Below the pieces are notes generated by a model that ran no database searches, had not been told where the DNA came from, and saw only the letters and a list, made by a program, of their open reading frames with translations. DNA of 64,000 bases from Pseudomonadota bacterium (GTDB lineage Bacteria; Pseudomonadota; Gammaproteobacteria; Enterobacterales; Enterobacteriaceae): assembly GCA_018261615.1 (NCBI GenBank), contig JAGTSE010000044.1, forward strand, positions 1 to 64,000, given 5' to 3'. The translations under genes were made by a program, and so were the position numbers. The first letter of the stretch is position 1, and the number at the start of each line of letters is the position of its first letter. Shown here one piece after another: positions 8,947 to 16,327 of the stretch.

Positions 8947-10209
8947 ATGAGTGACACTCCTTCCTCCTGGCCGCGGCGTTGGATAGCGCTGCTGCTGACT
9001 GGCCTGCTTTCCGGCGTGTCAGGCATGCTGGTTGTGCTACTGCTGCATGGAATCCAGCATCTGGCGTTTGGTTACAGCCAGCAATCACTGATTGGCGGCG
9101 CGCCGTTTCTGCAAGGCGTTACCGATGCCAGTAACCTGCGCCGTTTTGCTGCACTGACCGGTGCCGGTGTGATTGCTGGCTGCGGCTGGTGGTTGCTGGC
9201 GCGATATGGCAAACCCCGGGTAAGTGTTACGGCGGCGCTCAGCGAAAATGGTCATCAGATGCCGGCTAACACCACAATCTGCCATGCCCTGTTACAGGTA
9301 GTGACGGTGGCGATGGGCTCGCCGCTGGGACGTGAAAGCGCGCCGCGAGAAGTGGGAGCGCTGTTTGGCGGCAACATTGCCCGGCGTAGCGGCCTCAATG
9401 CGCAGGAAACCAGGCTGGTGATCGCCTGTGGCGCAGGAGCCGGGCTGGCTGCGGTTTATAACGTTCCGCTGGCAGGTGCGATTTTCACGCTGGAAGTGCT
9501 GCTGGTGACCATTACCTGGGATGCGGTGATCGCCGCAACGATCACCTCCGCGCTGGCGGCGTTTATCACCTCGCTGGTGCTCGGCAACGAACGTCAGTAC
9601 CAATTTATTGCCCCTACTGCACCTGTGTCATTAATCGTTTGGGCGGTGCTCTCCGGCCCACTATTCGGCTATGCCGCCAGCCAGTTCCGCCGCATGACGC
9701 GGCAAGCGCGGAGCCAGGTGAAAAGCAACTGGCAGATGCCACTGTTCTGTTTACTCGCCTTTGCCTGCCTGGGATTATTCTCCATCTGGTTTCCGCAACT
9801 GCCGGGCAACGGCCGCGGGCCGGTGCAGCTCAGTTTTGGCGGCGGTGTCACTCTGCCGCTGGCAGCCATGCTGATTGTACTGAAAGTAGTGAGTATCTGG
9901 ATGGTGCTACGCAGCGGAGCTGAGGGCGGCCTGCTGACGCCCGGTCTGGCGATTGGCGCACTGCTGGGCGCGCTGATGTTTCTGCTTGTAGGTCCCTTCT
10001 TCCCTGGCGGCAGTATGGCGGAATTTGCTCTCACTGGCGGTGCCGCGTTTCTGGCGTCATCCATGCAGATGCCGTTGACTGCCATTGCCCTGCTGATGGA
10101 ATTCACCGGCATGGACTTCAGCTTTTTTGTCCCTCTCACACTGTGCGTGGCTGGCGCGTATATGACGTGCCGCTACGTGGAGAGATCCGGACTCCCGGTT
10201 TGCCGGTAG
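8947..10209 (+). CDS. ClC-family chloride channel/transporter
   Basis: This is a 420-residue polytopic membrane protein of the ClC family, not present at this locus in E. coli K-12. The anion-pathway loop reads GSPLGRESAPREVG, retaining the gating glutamate (Glu130). The helix-N loop reads GAEGGLLTPGLAIGA. The segment AGAIFTLEVLL has Glu183 followed by Val184, where ClC-ec1 exchangers have the internal proton glutamate (Glu203). The canonical GSGIP serine loop is not recognisable; the corresponding stretch reads SVTAALSENG. It may therefore be channel-like. Homology to ClcB or to other enterobacterial ClC paralogues is possible, so no symbol is given. It is flanked by the trp terminator and a terminator shared with ompW. 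Confidence 0.85.
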   Translation: MSDTPSSWPRRWIALLLTGLLSGVSGMLVVLLLHGIQHLAFGYSQQSLIGGAPFLQGVTDASNLRRFAALTGAGVIAGCGWWLLARYGKPRVSVTAALSENGHQMPANTTICHALLQVVTVAMGSPLGRESAPREVGALFGGNIARRSGLNAQETRLVIACGAGAGLAAVYNVPLAGAIFTLEVLLVTITWDAVIAATITSALAAFITSLVLGNERQYQFIAPTAPVSLIVWAVLSGPLFGYAASQFRRMTRQARSQVKSNWQMPLFCLLAFACLGLFSIWFPQLPGNGRGPVQLSFGGGVTLPLAAMLIVLKVVSIWMVLRSGAEGGLLTPGLAIGALLGALMFLLVGPFFPGGSMAEFALTGGAAFLASSMQMPLTAIALLMEFTGMDFSFFVPLTLCVAGAYMTCRYVERSGLPVCR

Positions 10210-10264
10210 AGTGACTCACTGCTATCGCAAATGGATTTTGTCACTGACGCAAAGATAAACGGGG

Positions 10265-10289
10265 AAACTGGCCACAAACGGGCCAGTTT
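10265..10289. terminator. Hairpin between ClC gene and ompW
   Basis: AAACTGGCC (10265-10273) and GGCCAGTTT (10281-10289) form a nine-base-pair stem with a seven-base loop between the convergent ClC and ompW genes. The A/T ends on both sides allow it to act in both directions. Confidence 0.8.
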
Positions 10290-10299
10290 CCAACCGCAC

Positions 10300-10935
10300 T
10301 CAGAAACGATACCCCGCAGAGAACATAAATACCCACGGATCCAGGCGAGTACTGACACTCTGCTGAACACCATTGGCTTTGAAACGCACATCCGTATCGA
10401 TATCCATATACCAGACCGACATATTGATTAACCAGTTGCGGTTGATCAGATAGTCCAGCCCTACTTGCCCTGCTGCGCCCCACGAATCTTTCAGGCTCAG
10501 GTCGGAAAGCCCTGCTGCTTTACCGGTATCGTTAAATTTTTCGTCAAAGAACGTGGTGTAGTTGATGCCCGCGCCAATGTACGGGCGGAATTTACTTTTC
10601 GGATCACCAAAGTACCACTGCGCCATCAATGTAGGCGGCAAATGATGTACGGTCGCGATATCGCCCGTAGGGCCGGTGCCTACGCGGTGGCGGAACGGCG
10701 TTGCAGCCAGTAGCTCAATACCCACATTGTCCGTTGCCATCCATGTCATTGTCACACCCAACTGGGTGTTATTGCTGACATTAAAACTGCCAAGACTACC
10801 CAGAACATTATCCGAACCTGCCGTTGGACGGACAGTAGCGGAACCGGCACGAATAAAGAATTCGCCCGCGTCATGCGCATACGCGCCGCCGGAAAGCGAG
10901 CTCAGGACTAATGCTGCCACAGCTAATTTTTTCAT
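10300..10935 (-). CDS. ompW: Outer membrane protein W
   Basis: OmpW is an eight-stranded outer-membrane beta-barrel with a hydrophobic channel; it is also a colicin S4 receptor in E. coli. The protein has a signal peptide ending GGAYA before HDAGEFF (residue 21). It contains the family segments TVHHLPPTLMAQWYFGD and WVFMFSAGYRF, the latter with the C-terminal Phe needed for Bam assembly. ATG at 10935 is preferred over the GTG two codons upstream because a GGAG Shine-Dalgarno sits five bases before it and because E. coli OmpW begins MKKL. The length is 211 residues. Confidence 0.96.
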   Translation of the reverse strand: MKKLAVAALVLSSLSGGAYAHDAGEFFIRAGSATVRPTAGSDNVLGSLGSFNVSNNTQLGVTMTWMATDNVGIELLAATPFRHRVGTGPTGDIATVHHLPPTLMAQWYFGDPKSKFRPYIGAGINYTTFFDEKFNDTGKAAGLSDLSLKDSWGAAGQVGLDYLINRNWLINMSVWYMDIDTDVRFKANGVQQSVSTRLDPWVFMFSAGYRF

Positions 10936-11214
10936 ATCCACTCCATGATTAAGGTTTTTATCGCGGCGTGAATATACCTACAATTAAGTATAAAGTGATC
11001 CAACCCAGATCACACTTAATCCCATAATTTAACATTCGTTGATCTGAGATAATTTTCACCCTCATGCCATCTCCTTAATTTTTGTATTTAAATCAATTTT
11101 CACTTTTTCAGAAATAAAAAATTTCCACCTCAGCCATCTTGTACGCCAGCAAGCGCAGAGATAATTTAGTGGCCTGACAATTCGTCTTGATACGTAGTGA
11201 AGTACAGGTGTGCT
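10936..11214. other. Divergent promoter region of ompW and the YkgJ-type gene
   Basis: This AT-rich spacer of about 280 bases carries the divergent promoters. The ompW leader contains several TGATC/GATCA-like elements around 10995-11045, but none is a full FNR or CRP palindrome. I cannot assign operators with confidence. Confidence 0.35.
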
Positions 11215-11619
11215 ATGAGTGATCTCAATCCGTGCATGTCGTGCGGAGCATGTTGTGCGTATTTTCGTGTCTCTTTTTACTGGGCTGAAGCGGATGACGC
11301 TGGCGGCCCTGTCCCGGCTCAACTTACGGAGCCACTGACCCCCTTTTTACGCTGTATGAGCGGCACCAATCAGAAACAGAGCCGCTGCGTGGCGCTGGAA
11401 GGTACCCCCGGCGAATCGGCCCGTTGCAGTATCTATGAAGGAAGGCCGTCACCCTGCCGGGAATTTGCGATGTCTGGCGAGAATGGTGAAGTGAATGAAG
11501 CGTGTGATCGTGCCCGTGCGCGTTACGGATTAGCGCCTCTTTACAAAGATATGCTTTTCCATACAAGCCATGATGCTGCCACTGAGCCGCTATTCGGGGT
11601 ACAATCGCCAACAATTTAA
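11215..11619 (+). CDS. YkgJ-family cysteine-cluster protein
   Basis: This 134-residue protein opens with a CxxCGACC cluster (Cys7, 10, 13, 14) and has further cysteines at RCVALEG, ARCSIYEGRPSPC and EACDRAR. That pattern defines the CxxCxxCC (YkgJ/UPF0153) family, thought to bind zinc or iron; no reaction is established. ATG at 11215 is chosen because the MSDLNPCMSCG start fits the family and AGG lies just upstream. A longer GTG start at 11197 is possible. It precedes yciC by 24 bases in the same direction. Confidence 0.85.
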   Translation: MSDLNPCMSCGACCAYFRVSFYWAEADDAGGPVPAQLTEPLTPFLRCMSGTNQKQSRCVALEGTPGESARCSIYEGRPSPCREFAMSGENGEVNEACDRARARYGLAPLYKDMLFHTSHDAATEPLFGVQSPTI

Positions 11620-11643
11620 TACCGCAATACTCAAGGAGAGTGC

Positions 11644-12384
11644 ATGTCTATCACGGCGAAGTCCGTTTACCGTGACACGGGGAATTTTTTTCGTAATCAA
11701 TTGATTACCATTTTGCTAATTGCGCTGCTGTGCGCATTTATCACCGCTGTCATTGGGCACGCGTTTTCGCCCACTGACGAACAACTCTCCATTTTAACGC
11801 AAGGGGATAACCTGGCGAGCAGCGTCGGCTTGTTTGAACTGGTACAAAACATGACGCCAGAGCAACAGCAGGTGCTGCTGCGCGCCTCGGCCGCATCGAC
11901 GTTTTCCGGGCTTATCGGCAACGCGATTTTGGCAGGCGGCGTCTTGCTGCTGATCCAGATGGTTTCAGCCGGTCAACGTGTCAGTGCGCTGCGTGCGATT
12001 GGTGCCAGCGCGCCGGTGCTGCCAAAGCTGTTTTTATTGATCCTGTTGACCACCTTTATGGTGCAGATCGGCATTATGTTTATCATTGTTCCGGGCGTGA
12101 TTCTGGCAATTCTGCTCTCTTTCGCCCCCGTAATGCTGGTACAGGATAAAGCAGGGATTTTCGCCGCCATGCGCAGCAGTATGCGTCTGAGCTGGCGCAA
12201 TATGCGGCTGGTGGCCCCAGCGGTCATAAGCTGGTTGCTGGCAAAAACAGTTTTGTTAATGTTCGCGCACAATTTCGCGGTTTTCACCCCGGAAGTAGGC
12301 GCAGTTATCGCGAATACAATCAGCAATTTGATCTCGGCGGCGCTGCTTATTTATCTGTTCCGTCTCTATATGCTGATGCGCTAA
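11644..12384 (+). CDS. yciC: YciC, UPF0259 inner-membrane protein
   Basis: This is a 246-residue hydrophobic protein with about six membrane segments (around residues 19-39, 88-108, 118-138, 143-163, 190-210 and 218-240). It matches E. coli YciC in length and sequence. YciC interacts genetically with YciB in envelope maintenance, but no biochemical function is established. An AGGAG Shine-Dalgarno lies eight bases before the ATG. yciB follows after a short GC-rich hairpin. Confidence 0.93.
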   Translation: MSITAKSVYRDTGNFFRNQLITILLIALLCAFITAVIGHAFSPTDEQLSILTQGDNLASSVGLFELVQNMTPEQQQVLLRASAASTFSGLIGNAILAGGVLLLIQMVSAGQRVSALRAIGASAPVLPKLFLLILLTTFMVQIGIMFIIVPGVILAILLSFAPVMLVQDKAGIFAAMRSSMRLSWRNMRLVAPAVISWLLAKTVLLMFAHNFAVFTPEVGAVIANTISNLISAALLIYLFRLYMLMR

Positions 12385-12394
12385 TGATTGTTCC

Positions 12395-12415
12395 GGCAAC
12401 CCTGTCAGGGTTGCC
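12395..12415 (+). terminator. Hairpin between yciC and yciB
   Basis: GGCAACCCTG and CAGGGTTGCC form a perfect inverted repeat separated by one base, just after yciC. Only a short T-poor tract follows, so it may attenuate or process the message rather than terminate it fully. Confidence 0.45.
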
Positions 12416-12435
12416 CCTGTTTATGGAATCGTAGA

Positions 12436-12978
12436 ATGAAGCAGTTTCTTGATTTTCTTCCGCTGGCGCTCTTTTTCGCAGTTTACAAGCTGTACGATAT
12501 TTTCGCCGCGACCAAGGTATTGATTATCGCCTCGGCCATCGTGCTGATTTATTGCTGGATCCGTTACCGCAAAGTGGAGAAAGTGGCGTTAATCACGTTT
12601 GTGCTGGTCGCTGTGTTTGGCGGATTGACCATCAAATTCCACGACGTTGAGTTTATTAAGTGGAAAGTAACGGTGATTTATGGTCTGTTTGCTGTCGCGC
12701 TGCTGTTCAGCCAGTGGGTGATGAAGAAAACCCTGATCCAGAGTATGCTCGGGAAAGAATTAACACTGCCTGCAGCCGTCTGGTCACGGCTGAACATCGC
12801 CTGGGCGCTGTTCTTTATCGTTTGCGGGCTGGCGAATATCTATATTGCTTTCTGGCTACCGTTTGATGTTTGGGTCAATTTCAAAGTGTTTGGCCTGACG
12901 ATTCTGACGCTGGTGTATACCGTGCTCAGCGGTATTTACATCTACCGCCATATGCCGCAGCAGGATGATAACTCCTGA
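12436..12978 (+). CDS. yciB: YciB, inner-membrane septation/envelope protein
   Basis: This is a 180-residue protein with about five transmembrane helices. It belongs to the intracellular septation protein A (IspZ/YciB) family and interacts with the elongasome and divisome in E. coli. The FLDFLPL start, WVMKKTLIQSMLGKEL loop and GIYIYRHMP tail match E. coli YciB (179 aa). ATG at 12436 is chosen because MKQFLDF is the family N-terminus; the upstream open frame runs through the yciC-yciB hairpin. Confidence 0.95.
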   Translation: MKQFLDFLPLALFFAVYKLYDIFAATKVLIIASAIVLIYCWIRYRKVEKVALITFVLVAVFGGLTIKFHDVEFIKWKVTVIYGLFAVALLFSQWVMKKTLIQSMLGKELTLPAAVWSRLNIAWALFFIVCGLANIYIAFWLPFDVWVNFKVFGLTILTLVYTVLSGIYIYRHMPQQDDNS

Positions 12979-12985
12979 AAACTGA

Positions 12986-13010
12986 AGCCAGGCCAGCGCC
13001 TGGCTTTTTT
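12986..13010 (+). terminator. yciB terminator
   Basis: AGCCAGGC / GCCTGGCT forms an eight-base-pair stem with a four-base loop, followed by six T residues, shortly after the yciB stop. It is a standard intrinsic terminator. Confidence 0.88.
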
Positions 13011-13075
13011 CTTCCCGAACGCCCCATATTCGTAGTAGCATCCCGCCAGAAATCCTCATCACAGAAGAGATAATA

Positions 13076-13477
13076 ATGAACACCATTCAGGCAACTCCTC
13101 AGGGAGAACTTGTTTTACGCACATTAGCAATGCCAGCGGATACCAATGCTAACGGAGATATCTTCGGCGGCTGGTTGATGTCACAAATGGATATGGGGGG
13201 CGCAATCCTGGCAAAAGAGATTGCGCACGGGCGCGTGGTAACCGTGCGGGTGGATGGCATGACATTCCTGCGTCCGGTTGCCGTCGGCGATGTGGTGTGC
13301 TGCTATGCGCGCTGCGTGAAACGCGGGAACACTTCCGTCAGCATCAATATAGAAGTGTGGGTGAAAAAAGTCTCTTCTGAGCCAATTGGCCAGCGTTACA
13401 AAGCCACCGAAGCGCTGTTTATCTATGTCGCGGTTGATAAAGAAGGGAAACCTCGCTCGTTACCGCAGCAGTCATAA
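13076..13477 (+). CDS. yciA: Acyl-CoA thioesterase YciA
   Basis: This is a 133-residue hotdog-fold thioesterase that hydrolyses a broad range of acyl-CoAs and works as a hexamer. The catalytic and CoA-binding signature NANGDIFGGWLMSQMD lies at about residues 23-38, followed by VVTVRVDGMTFLRPV. E. coli YciA has 132 residues and is nearly identical through the core. The gene is convergent with tonB across a bidirectional terminator. Confidence 0.96.
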   Translation: MNTIQATPQGELVLRTLAMPADTNANGDIFGGWLMSQMDMGGAILAKEIAHGRVVTVRVDGMTFLRPVAVGDVVCCYARCVKRGNTSVSINIEVWVKKVSSEPIGQRYKATEALFIYVAVDKEGKPRSLPQQS

Positions 13478-13480
13478 GAA

Positions 13481-13500
13481 AAGCCTCCAGACGGAGGCTT
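13481..13500. terminator. Bidirectional yciA/tonB terminator
   Basis: AAGCCTCC (13481-13488) and GGAGGCTT (13493-13500) form the core stem, flanked by GAAA upstream and TTCTT downstream. The hairpin therefore has U-rich tails on both strands. A bidirectional terminator between tonB and its opposing neighbour is known in E. coli. Confidence 0.92.
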
Positions 13501-13503
13501 TTC

Positions 13504-14232
13504 TTATTCCATAGACGCCCCGCCGTTCAGGCGGAACACAATATTGACTATCAGTCCTGAACCGGGCTTACCGGCTTCGTAGCGCCATTTCCGCATGGCC
13601 GCTTTCACTTCACGTTCGAACATATTTGCTGGCTGCGCAGACAAAACTTCAATATTCTCGACGCGACCATCAGCCGTAACGTCAAATTTCACCCGCACAC
13701 GACCTTCAATACGCAGCGCCTGCGCACGCGGCGGATATTGCGGCTGGTTACGGCTTAGCGCGCGCGGACCGGCCGGCACGGACGGCGCTGGCGTGGAGGA
13801 CGCCGACGGTGTCGGATTAGTCACCGGGCGTGCTGCCGCGTTGTTGTTAAACGGTGATGCCGGACGCGGTTGTGCCGGTTTCTCCTCCTGCTTGTGCTGC
13901 TCGACCTTTTTCTCCGGCTTTGGCTTAGGTTTTGGTTTTGGTTTTGGTTTTGGTTTTGGCTTTTCAATTACCACCGGAGATTCTTTTGGCGGCTCCACCA
14001 CCACCGGTTCGGGTTCTGGCTCCGGTTCGACGACAGGTTGTGGCGGTTGCACTACCTGCGGCGGTTCTAGTTCAGCCAGTGACACCATCGTCACAGAGAT
14101 AGGCTGTGCGGGTGCGGGCAATTCAACAACCTGATGTACCGATGTATAGAGCAGACCCGCCACGACGGCGCCGTGAATACCAACGGACAACAGCGTCGGC
14201 CAGGGAAAGCGGCGAGGTAAATCAAAGGTCAT
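13504..14232 (-). CDS. tonB: TonB energy-transducing protein
   Basis: TonB (about 242 residues) spans the periplasm and passes proton-motive energy from ExbB/ExbD to outer-membrane siderophore and B12 receptors. The N-terminal anchor (about residues 12-32) contains the functionally important Ser16 and His20. The middle holds a Pro-rich (EP)n stretch and then an unusually long uninterrupted KP run, about seven units against five or six in E. coli. The C-terminal receptor-contacting domain has SRNQPQYPPRAQALRIEG and ends with RLNGGASME. The start at MTFDLPRR (14232) follows the E. coli start; ATG at 14241 would add three residues. Confidence 0.96.
   Translation of the reverse strand: MTFDLPRRFPWPTLLSVGIHGAVVAGLLYTSVHQVVELPAPAQPISVTMVSLAELEPPQVVQPPQPVVEPEPEPEPVVVEPPKESPVVIEKPKPKPKPKPKPKPKPEKKVEQHKQEEKPAQPRPASPFNNNAAARPVTNPTPSASSTPAPSVPAGPRALSRNQPQYPPRAQALRIEGRVRVKFDVTADGRVENIEVLSAQPANMFEREVKAAMRKWRYEAGKPGSGLIVNIVFRLNGGASME
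13926..13970 (-). repeat. Hexanucleotide repeat encoding the TonB Lys-Pro run
   Basis: A near-perfect GGTTTT hexamer (AAAACC on the coding strand) is repeated in tandem, each unit coding Lys-Pro. Such repeats can change copy number by replication slippage while keeping frame, which would vary the length of the TonB periplasmic rod. Confidence 0.75.
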
Positions 14233-14278
14233 TGAAGTCATAATCGTGTCAGTTAAAAAACCAGGGGACAATTTTAAA

Positions 14279-14301
14279 TGCAAATAGCAATCATATTCAA
14301 C
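14279..14301 (-). promoter_or_regulatory. Probable Fur-binding site upstream of tonB
   Basis: On the minus strand the sequence TGAATATGATTGCTATTTG partly matches the 19-bp Fur box GATAATGATAATCATTATC. It lies about 50-70 bases before the tonB start. tonB is iron-repressed through Fur in E. coli, and the sequence resembles the E. coli tonB promoter region as I remember it. Confidence 0.5.
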
Positions 14302-14451
14302 AAGCCATCGTATTCACCGTCCATTTTCTCCCATTACCGGGTAAAAAAGTTGAATTTTTTACACGGATATTAATGTCAGAGCATCTTTACATTGCAGTCG
14401 CATTCCCTTTCACATACGGTATGCCTTTCTGATAAGTAAGGAGCTCTTCCC

Positions 14452-14748
14452 GTGCTTTACGTTATTTTTGCTGAAGATGTTGCTGACTCGCTTGAGAAAC
14501 GTTTATCCGTGCGCCCTGCCCACCTGGCACGATTGCAACTGCTGCATGACGAAGGCCGTTTACTGACGGCCGGCCCAATGCCAGCTGTGGACAGCAACGA
14601 CCCTGGTGTCGCAGGTTTTACCGGTTCAACGGTGATTGCAGAGTTTGAATCGCTGGAAGCGGCAAAAGCCTGGGCGGACGCCGATCCCTATGTTGCCGCT
14701 GGCGTGTACCAGAACGTTATCATTAAGCCGTTCAAGAAGGTTTTTTAA
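14452..14748 (+). CDS. yciI: YciI family protein
   Basis: This 98-residue dimeric alpha+beta-barrel (ferredoxin-like) protein is nearly identical to E. coli YciI. Segments LSVRPAHLARLQLLHDEG, GPMPAVDSNDPG and FESLEAAKAWADADPY contain the conserved His/Asp pair suggested as an active site. No reaction is established for it. Translation begins at GTG (14452), preceded by AAGGAGC. In E. coli kch lies next to it; no kch-like frame is present here. Confidence 0.93.
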   Translation: MLYVIFAEDVADSLEKRLSVRPAHLARLQLLHDEGRLLTAGPMPAVDSNDPGVAGFTGSTVIAEFESLEAAKAWADADPYVAAGVYQNVIIKPFKKVF

Positions 14749-14797
14749 AATTTAATACCCGTCAAAGATGGCAGATCTTTTGCTTTTCAGTCAATGG

Positions 14798-14911
14798 CTA
14801 CCGAGCTGTCGTTTCTGGCGGGGCTTCCGCGTCAGGTTCGTTGGTGATGCGGTTATGCAGATCACGGCGAATCATCTTAATCGCCCAGAACCAGAAAATA
14901 TGCCCAAGATC
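14798..14911 (-). pseudogene. Possible C-terminal remnant of an unidentified membrane protein
   Basis: An open stretch on the minus strand after an in-frame stop encodes PDLGHIFWFWAIKMIRRDLH and continues to a TAG at 14798. It reads like the tail of a small membrane protein (hydrophobic aromatic segment, then basic residues) without an N-terminus. A 25-residue peptide could start at ATG 14875. I do not recognise the family. It lies where kch sits in E. coli, but it does not resemble the Kch C-terminus. Confidence 0.3.
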
Positions 14912-14969
14912 CGGTTATGGAGAATATAAGGAAAATGCCAGCGTGGATTATTCACGCTGGCGGCGATAA

Positions 14970-15308
14970 TTAATGGGCTACACTTCTGGAAAAAAGATTA
15001 ATGATAACCACGCCAGCAATAATCATCCCCATACCAAAGATTGCCGGAAGATCCAGTTTCTGGCCGTGAACCAACCAGCCAACAATCCCAATCAATACAA
15101 TCCCGGCGCCAGACCAGATGGCGTAAATAACTCCGGTCGGGATGGTGCGCATCGGAATCGTCAGGCACCAGAATGCGATGCAATAACCCACAATGCTAAT
15201 GATACTGGGCAGCAGCCGGGTAAGGCTGTCTGACGATTTCAGTGCGGTGGTGGCAATGACTTCAAAAACAATGGCAATACTAAGAAAAATGAGCGCTTCT
15301 TTATTCAT
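14970..15308 (-). CDS. SMR-family multidrug efflux protein, EmrE-like
   Basis: This 112-residue protein has four membrane helices and belongs to the small multidrug resistance family, which swaps protons for quaternary ammonium or other cationic drugs as an antiparallel dimer. The essential membrane glutamate is present in AIVFEVIATTALK (position 14 region). IPTGVIYAIWSGAGIVLI and the GMGMIIAGVVIINLFSRS tail closely follow EmrE. The ATG at 15308 gives the usual SMR start. It lies 19 bases after the LysE gene on the same strand, so they likely form a two-gene operon. The pair is absent from this place in E. coli K-12. Confidence 0.9.
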   Translation of the reverse strand: MNKEALIFLSIAIVFEVIATTALKSSDSLTRLLPSIISIVGYCIAFWCLTIPMRTIPTGVIYAIWSGAGIVLIGIVGWLVHGQKLDLPAIFGMGMIIAGVVIINLFSRSVAH

Positions 15309-15327
15309 TTTGTCCAACTTATATCCG

Positions 15328-15948
15328 TTAACGTTTGCTAATGGCCAGGCGGGTGGCAAACAGCAGGAACACTATGCCGGTACTGCGATCCATCCAGCGT
15401 ATCACCCTCTCTTTACGTAAAAATGACGACAGCGGGCGGGTCGCCGAAATTAATACCGTTGACCAGCAGGAACCCAGCACAACATGAATCATAACCAGGC
15501 CGAATGTCCAGGCAATCAGCGGCTGTCCATGCGGAATAAACTGCGGCAAAAAAGAGACATAAAAGATACCAACTTTAGGATTCAGCACATTACCCAGCAT
15601 ACCTTTTATAAACCAGTTTTGCGCTTTGGTTTGCGCCCCATTATCTGTAACCAGTGAACCGCGAGGGCGTAGCAGCATATTCAGCCCCAGCCAGCAGAGG
15701 TAAGCGGCGCCGCAATATTTCAGGATGTTATAAGCGAGTTCGGAAACCGCAATCAGCGCCCCAAGACCGAAGGCGACCATCGCGCCCCAAATCAGGCATC
15801 CGGTATTGATACCAAGTGCGGCTTTGAATGCCTGCTTACGCCCTTCCACCGCTGCCGTACGCAGTATCAGCGCGGTATCAAGCCCGGGTGTTAACGTCAG
15901 CAACGTGGCCGCAAAAGTAAATGCAAGAAGACTATCAATAACCGACAT
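15328..15948 (-). CDS. LysE/RhtB-family exporter
   Basis: This is a 206-residue inner-membrane protein with about six helices and the size typical of LysE/RhtB amino-acid exporters. The N-terminal family signature is present (LLTLTPGLDTALILR with G and P in the first helix), as are GMLGNVLNPKVGIFYVSFLPQF and a C-terminal helix. The ATG at 15948 has GGAGAGG six bases upstream, which decides it over the longer frame from 15996. The exported substrate cannot be told from sequence. It is probably co-transcribed with the SMR gene. Confidence 0.9.
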   Translation of the reverse strand: MSVIDSLLAFTFAATLLTLTPGLDTALILRTAAVEGRKQAFKAALGINTGCLIWGAMVAFGLGALIAVSELAYNILKYCGAAYLCWLGLNMLLRPRGSLVTDNGAQTKAQNWFIKGMLGNVLNPKVGIFYVSFLPQFIPHGQPLIAWTFGLVMIHVVLGSCWSTVLISATRPLSSFLRKERVIRWMDRSTGIVFLLFATRLAISKR

Positions 15949-15990
15949 GCCGCCTCTCCTGTAGATAAAAGAACGCCTTAAAACGACCGC

Positions 15991-16008
15991 GGGCACCTTA
16001 TCGGTGCC
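15991..16008 (-). terminator. Hairpin after yciY
   Basis: GGGCACC and GGTGCCC with a five-base loop lie 8-25 bases beyond the yciY stop (minus strand). The T-rich stretch comes only later (GTCGTTTTAAGG). It is a moderate terminator candidate separating yciY from the LysE gene. Confidence 0.5.
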
Positions 16009-16014
16009 CGGGTA

Positions 16015-16188
16015 TTAAAGATCGTAAATAGCGAACAACAGCACATTACGATGGCGGTTTACACCGCATTTTCTGATGGTGTGGATGCGCATATTGCGGC
16101 GTGATTGCGCTTCCAGCCAGCGGGCTTTACGGCGACTCATCTGCCGAAGCATACGCCAGCGCCCCACTTCCGTTCGACTACGCTTCAT
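16015..16188 (-). CDS. yciY: YciY, small basic protein
   Basis: This 57-residue, very basic protein begins MKRSRTEVGRWRMLRQ and contains QSRRNMRIHTIRKC. It matches the small E. coli protein YciY, which is also next to cls. The function is unknown. The ATG at 16188 fits the E. coli N-terminus; a longer frame from 16233 is unsupported. It is divergent from clsA. Confidence 0.88.
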   Translation of the reverse strand: MKRSRTEVGRWRMLRQMSRRKARWLEAQSRRNMRIHTIRKCGVNRHRNVLLFAIYDL

Positions 16189-16327
16189 TTTTACAACTCT
16201 GAACAAAACAGAGAGGCCATTATAATCCGTCATTTTCCCCAGACCAGTTCTTTTCCGCGTTTTTATTTGCCAGATGAATGCGGATGCGTAAACTCATGAG
16301 ATGTGGTTTTTAAAAGGATTTTTATCT

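Noticed and set aside
13870..14070. Plus-strand frame with repeated WFWF residues opposite tonB
   Set aside because: It is the complement of the Pro/Lys repeat in tonB, not a gene.
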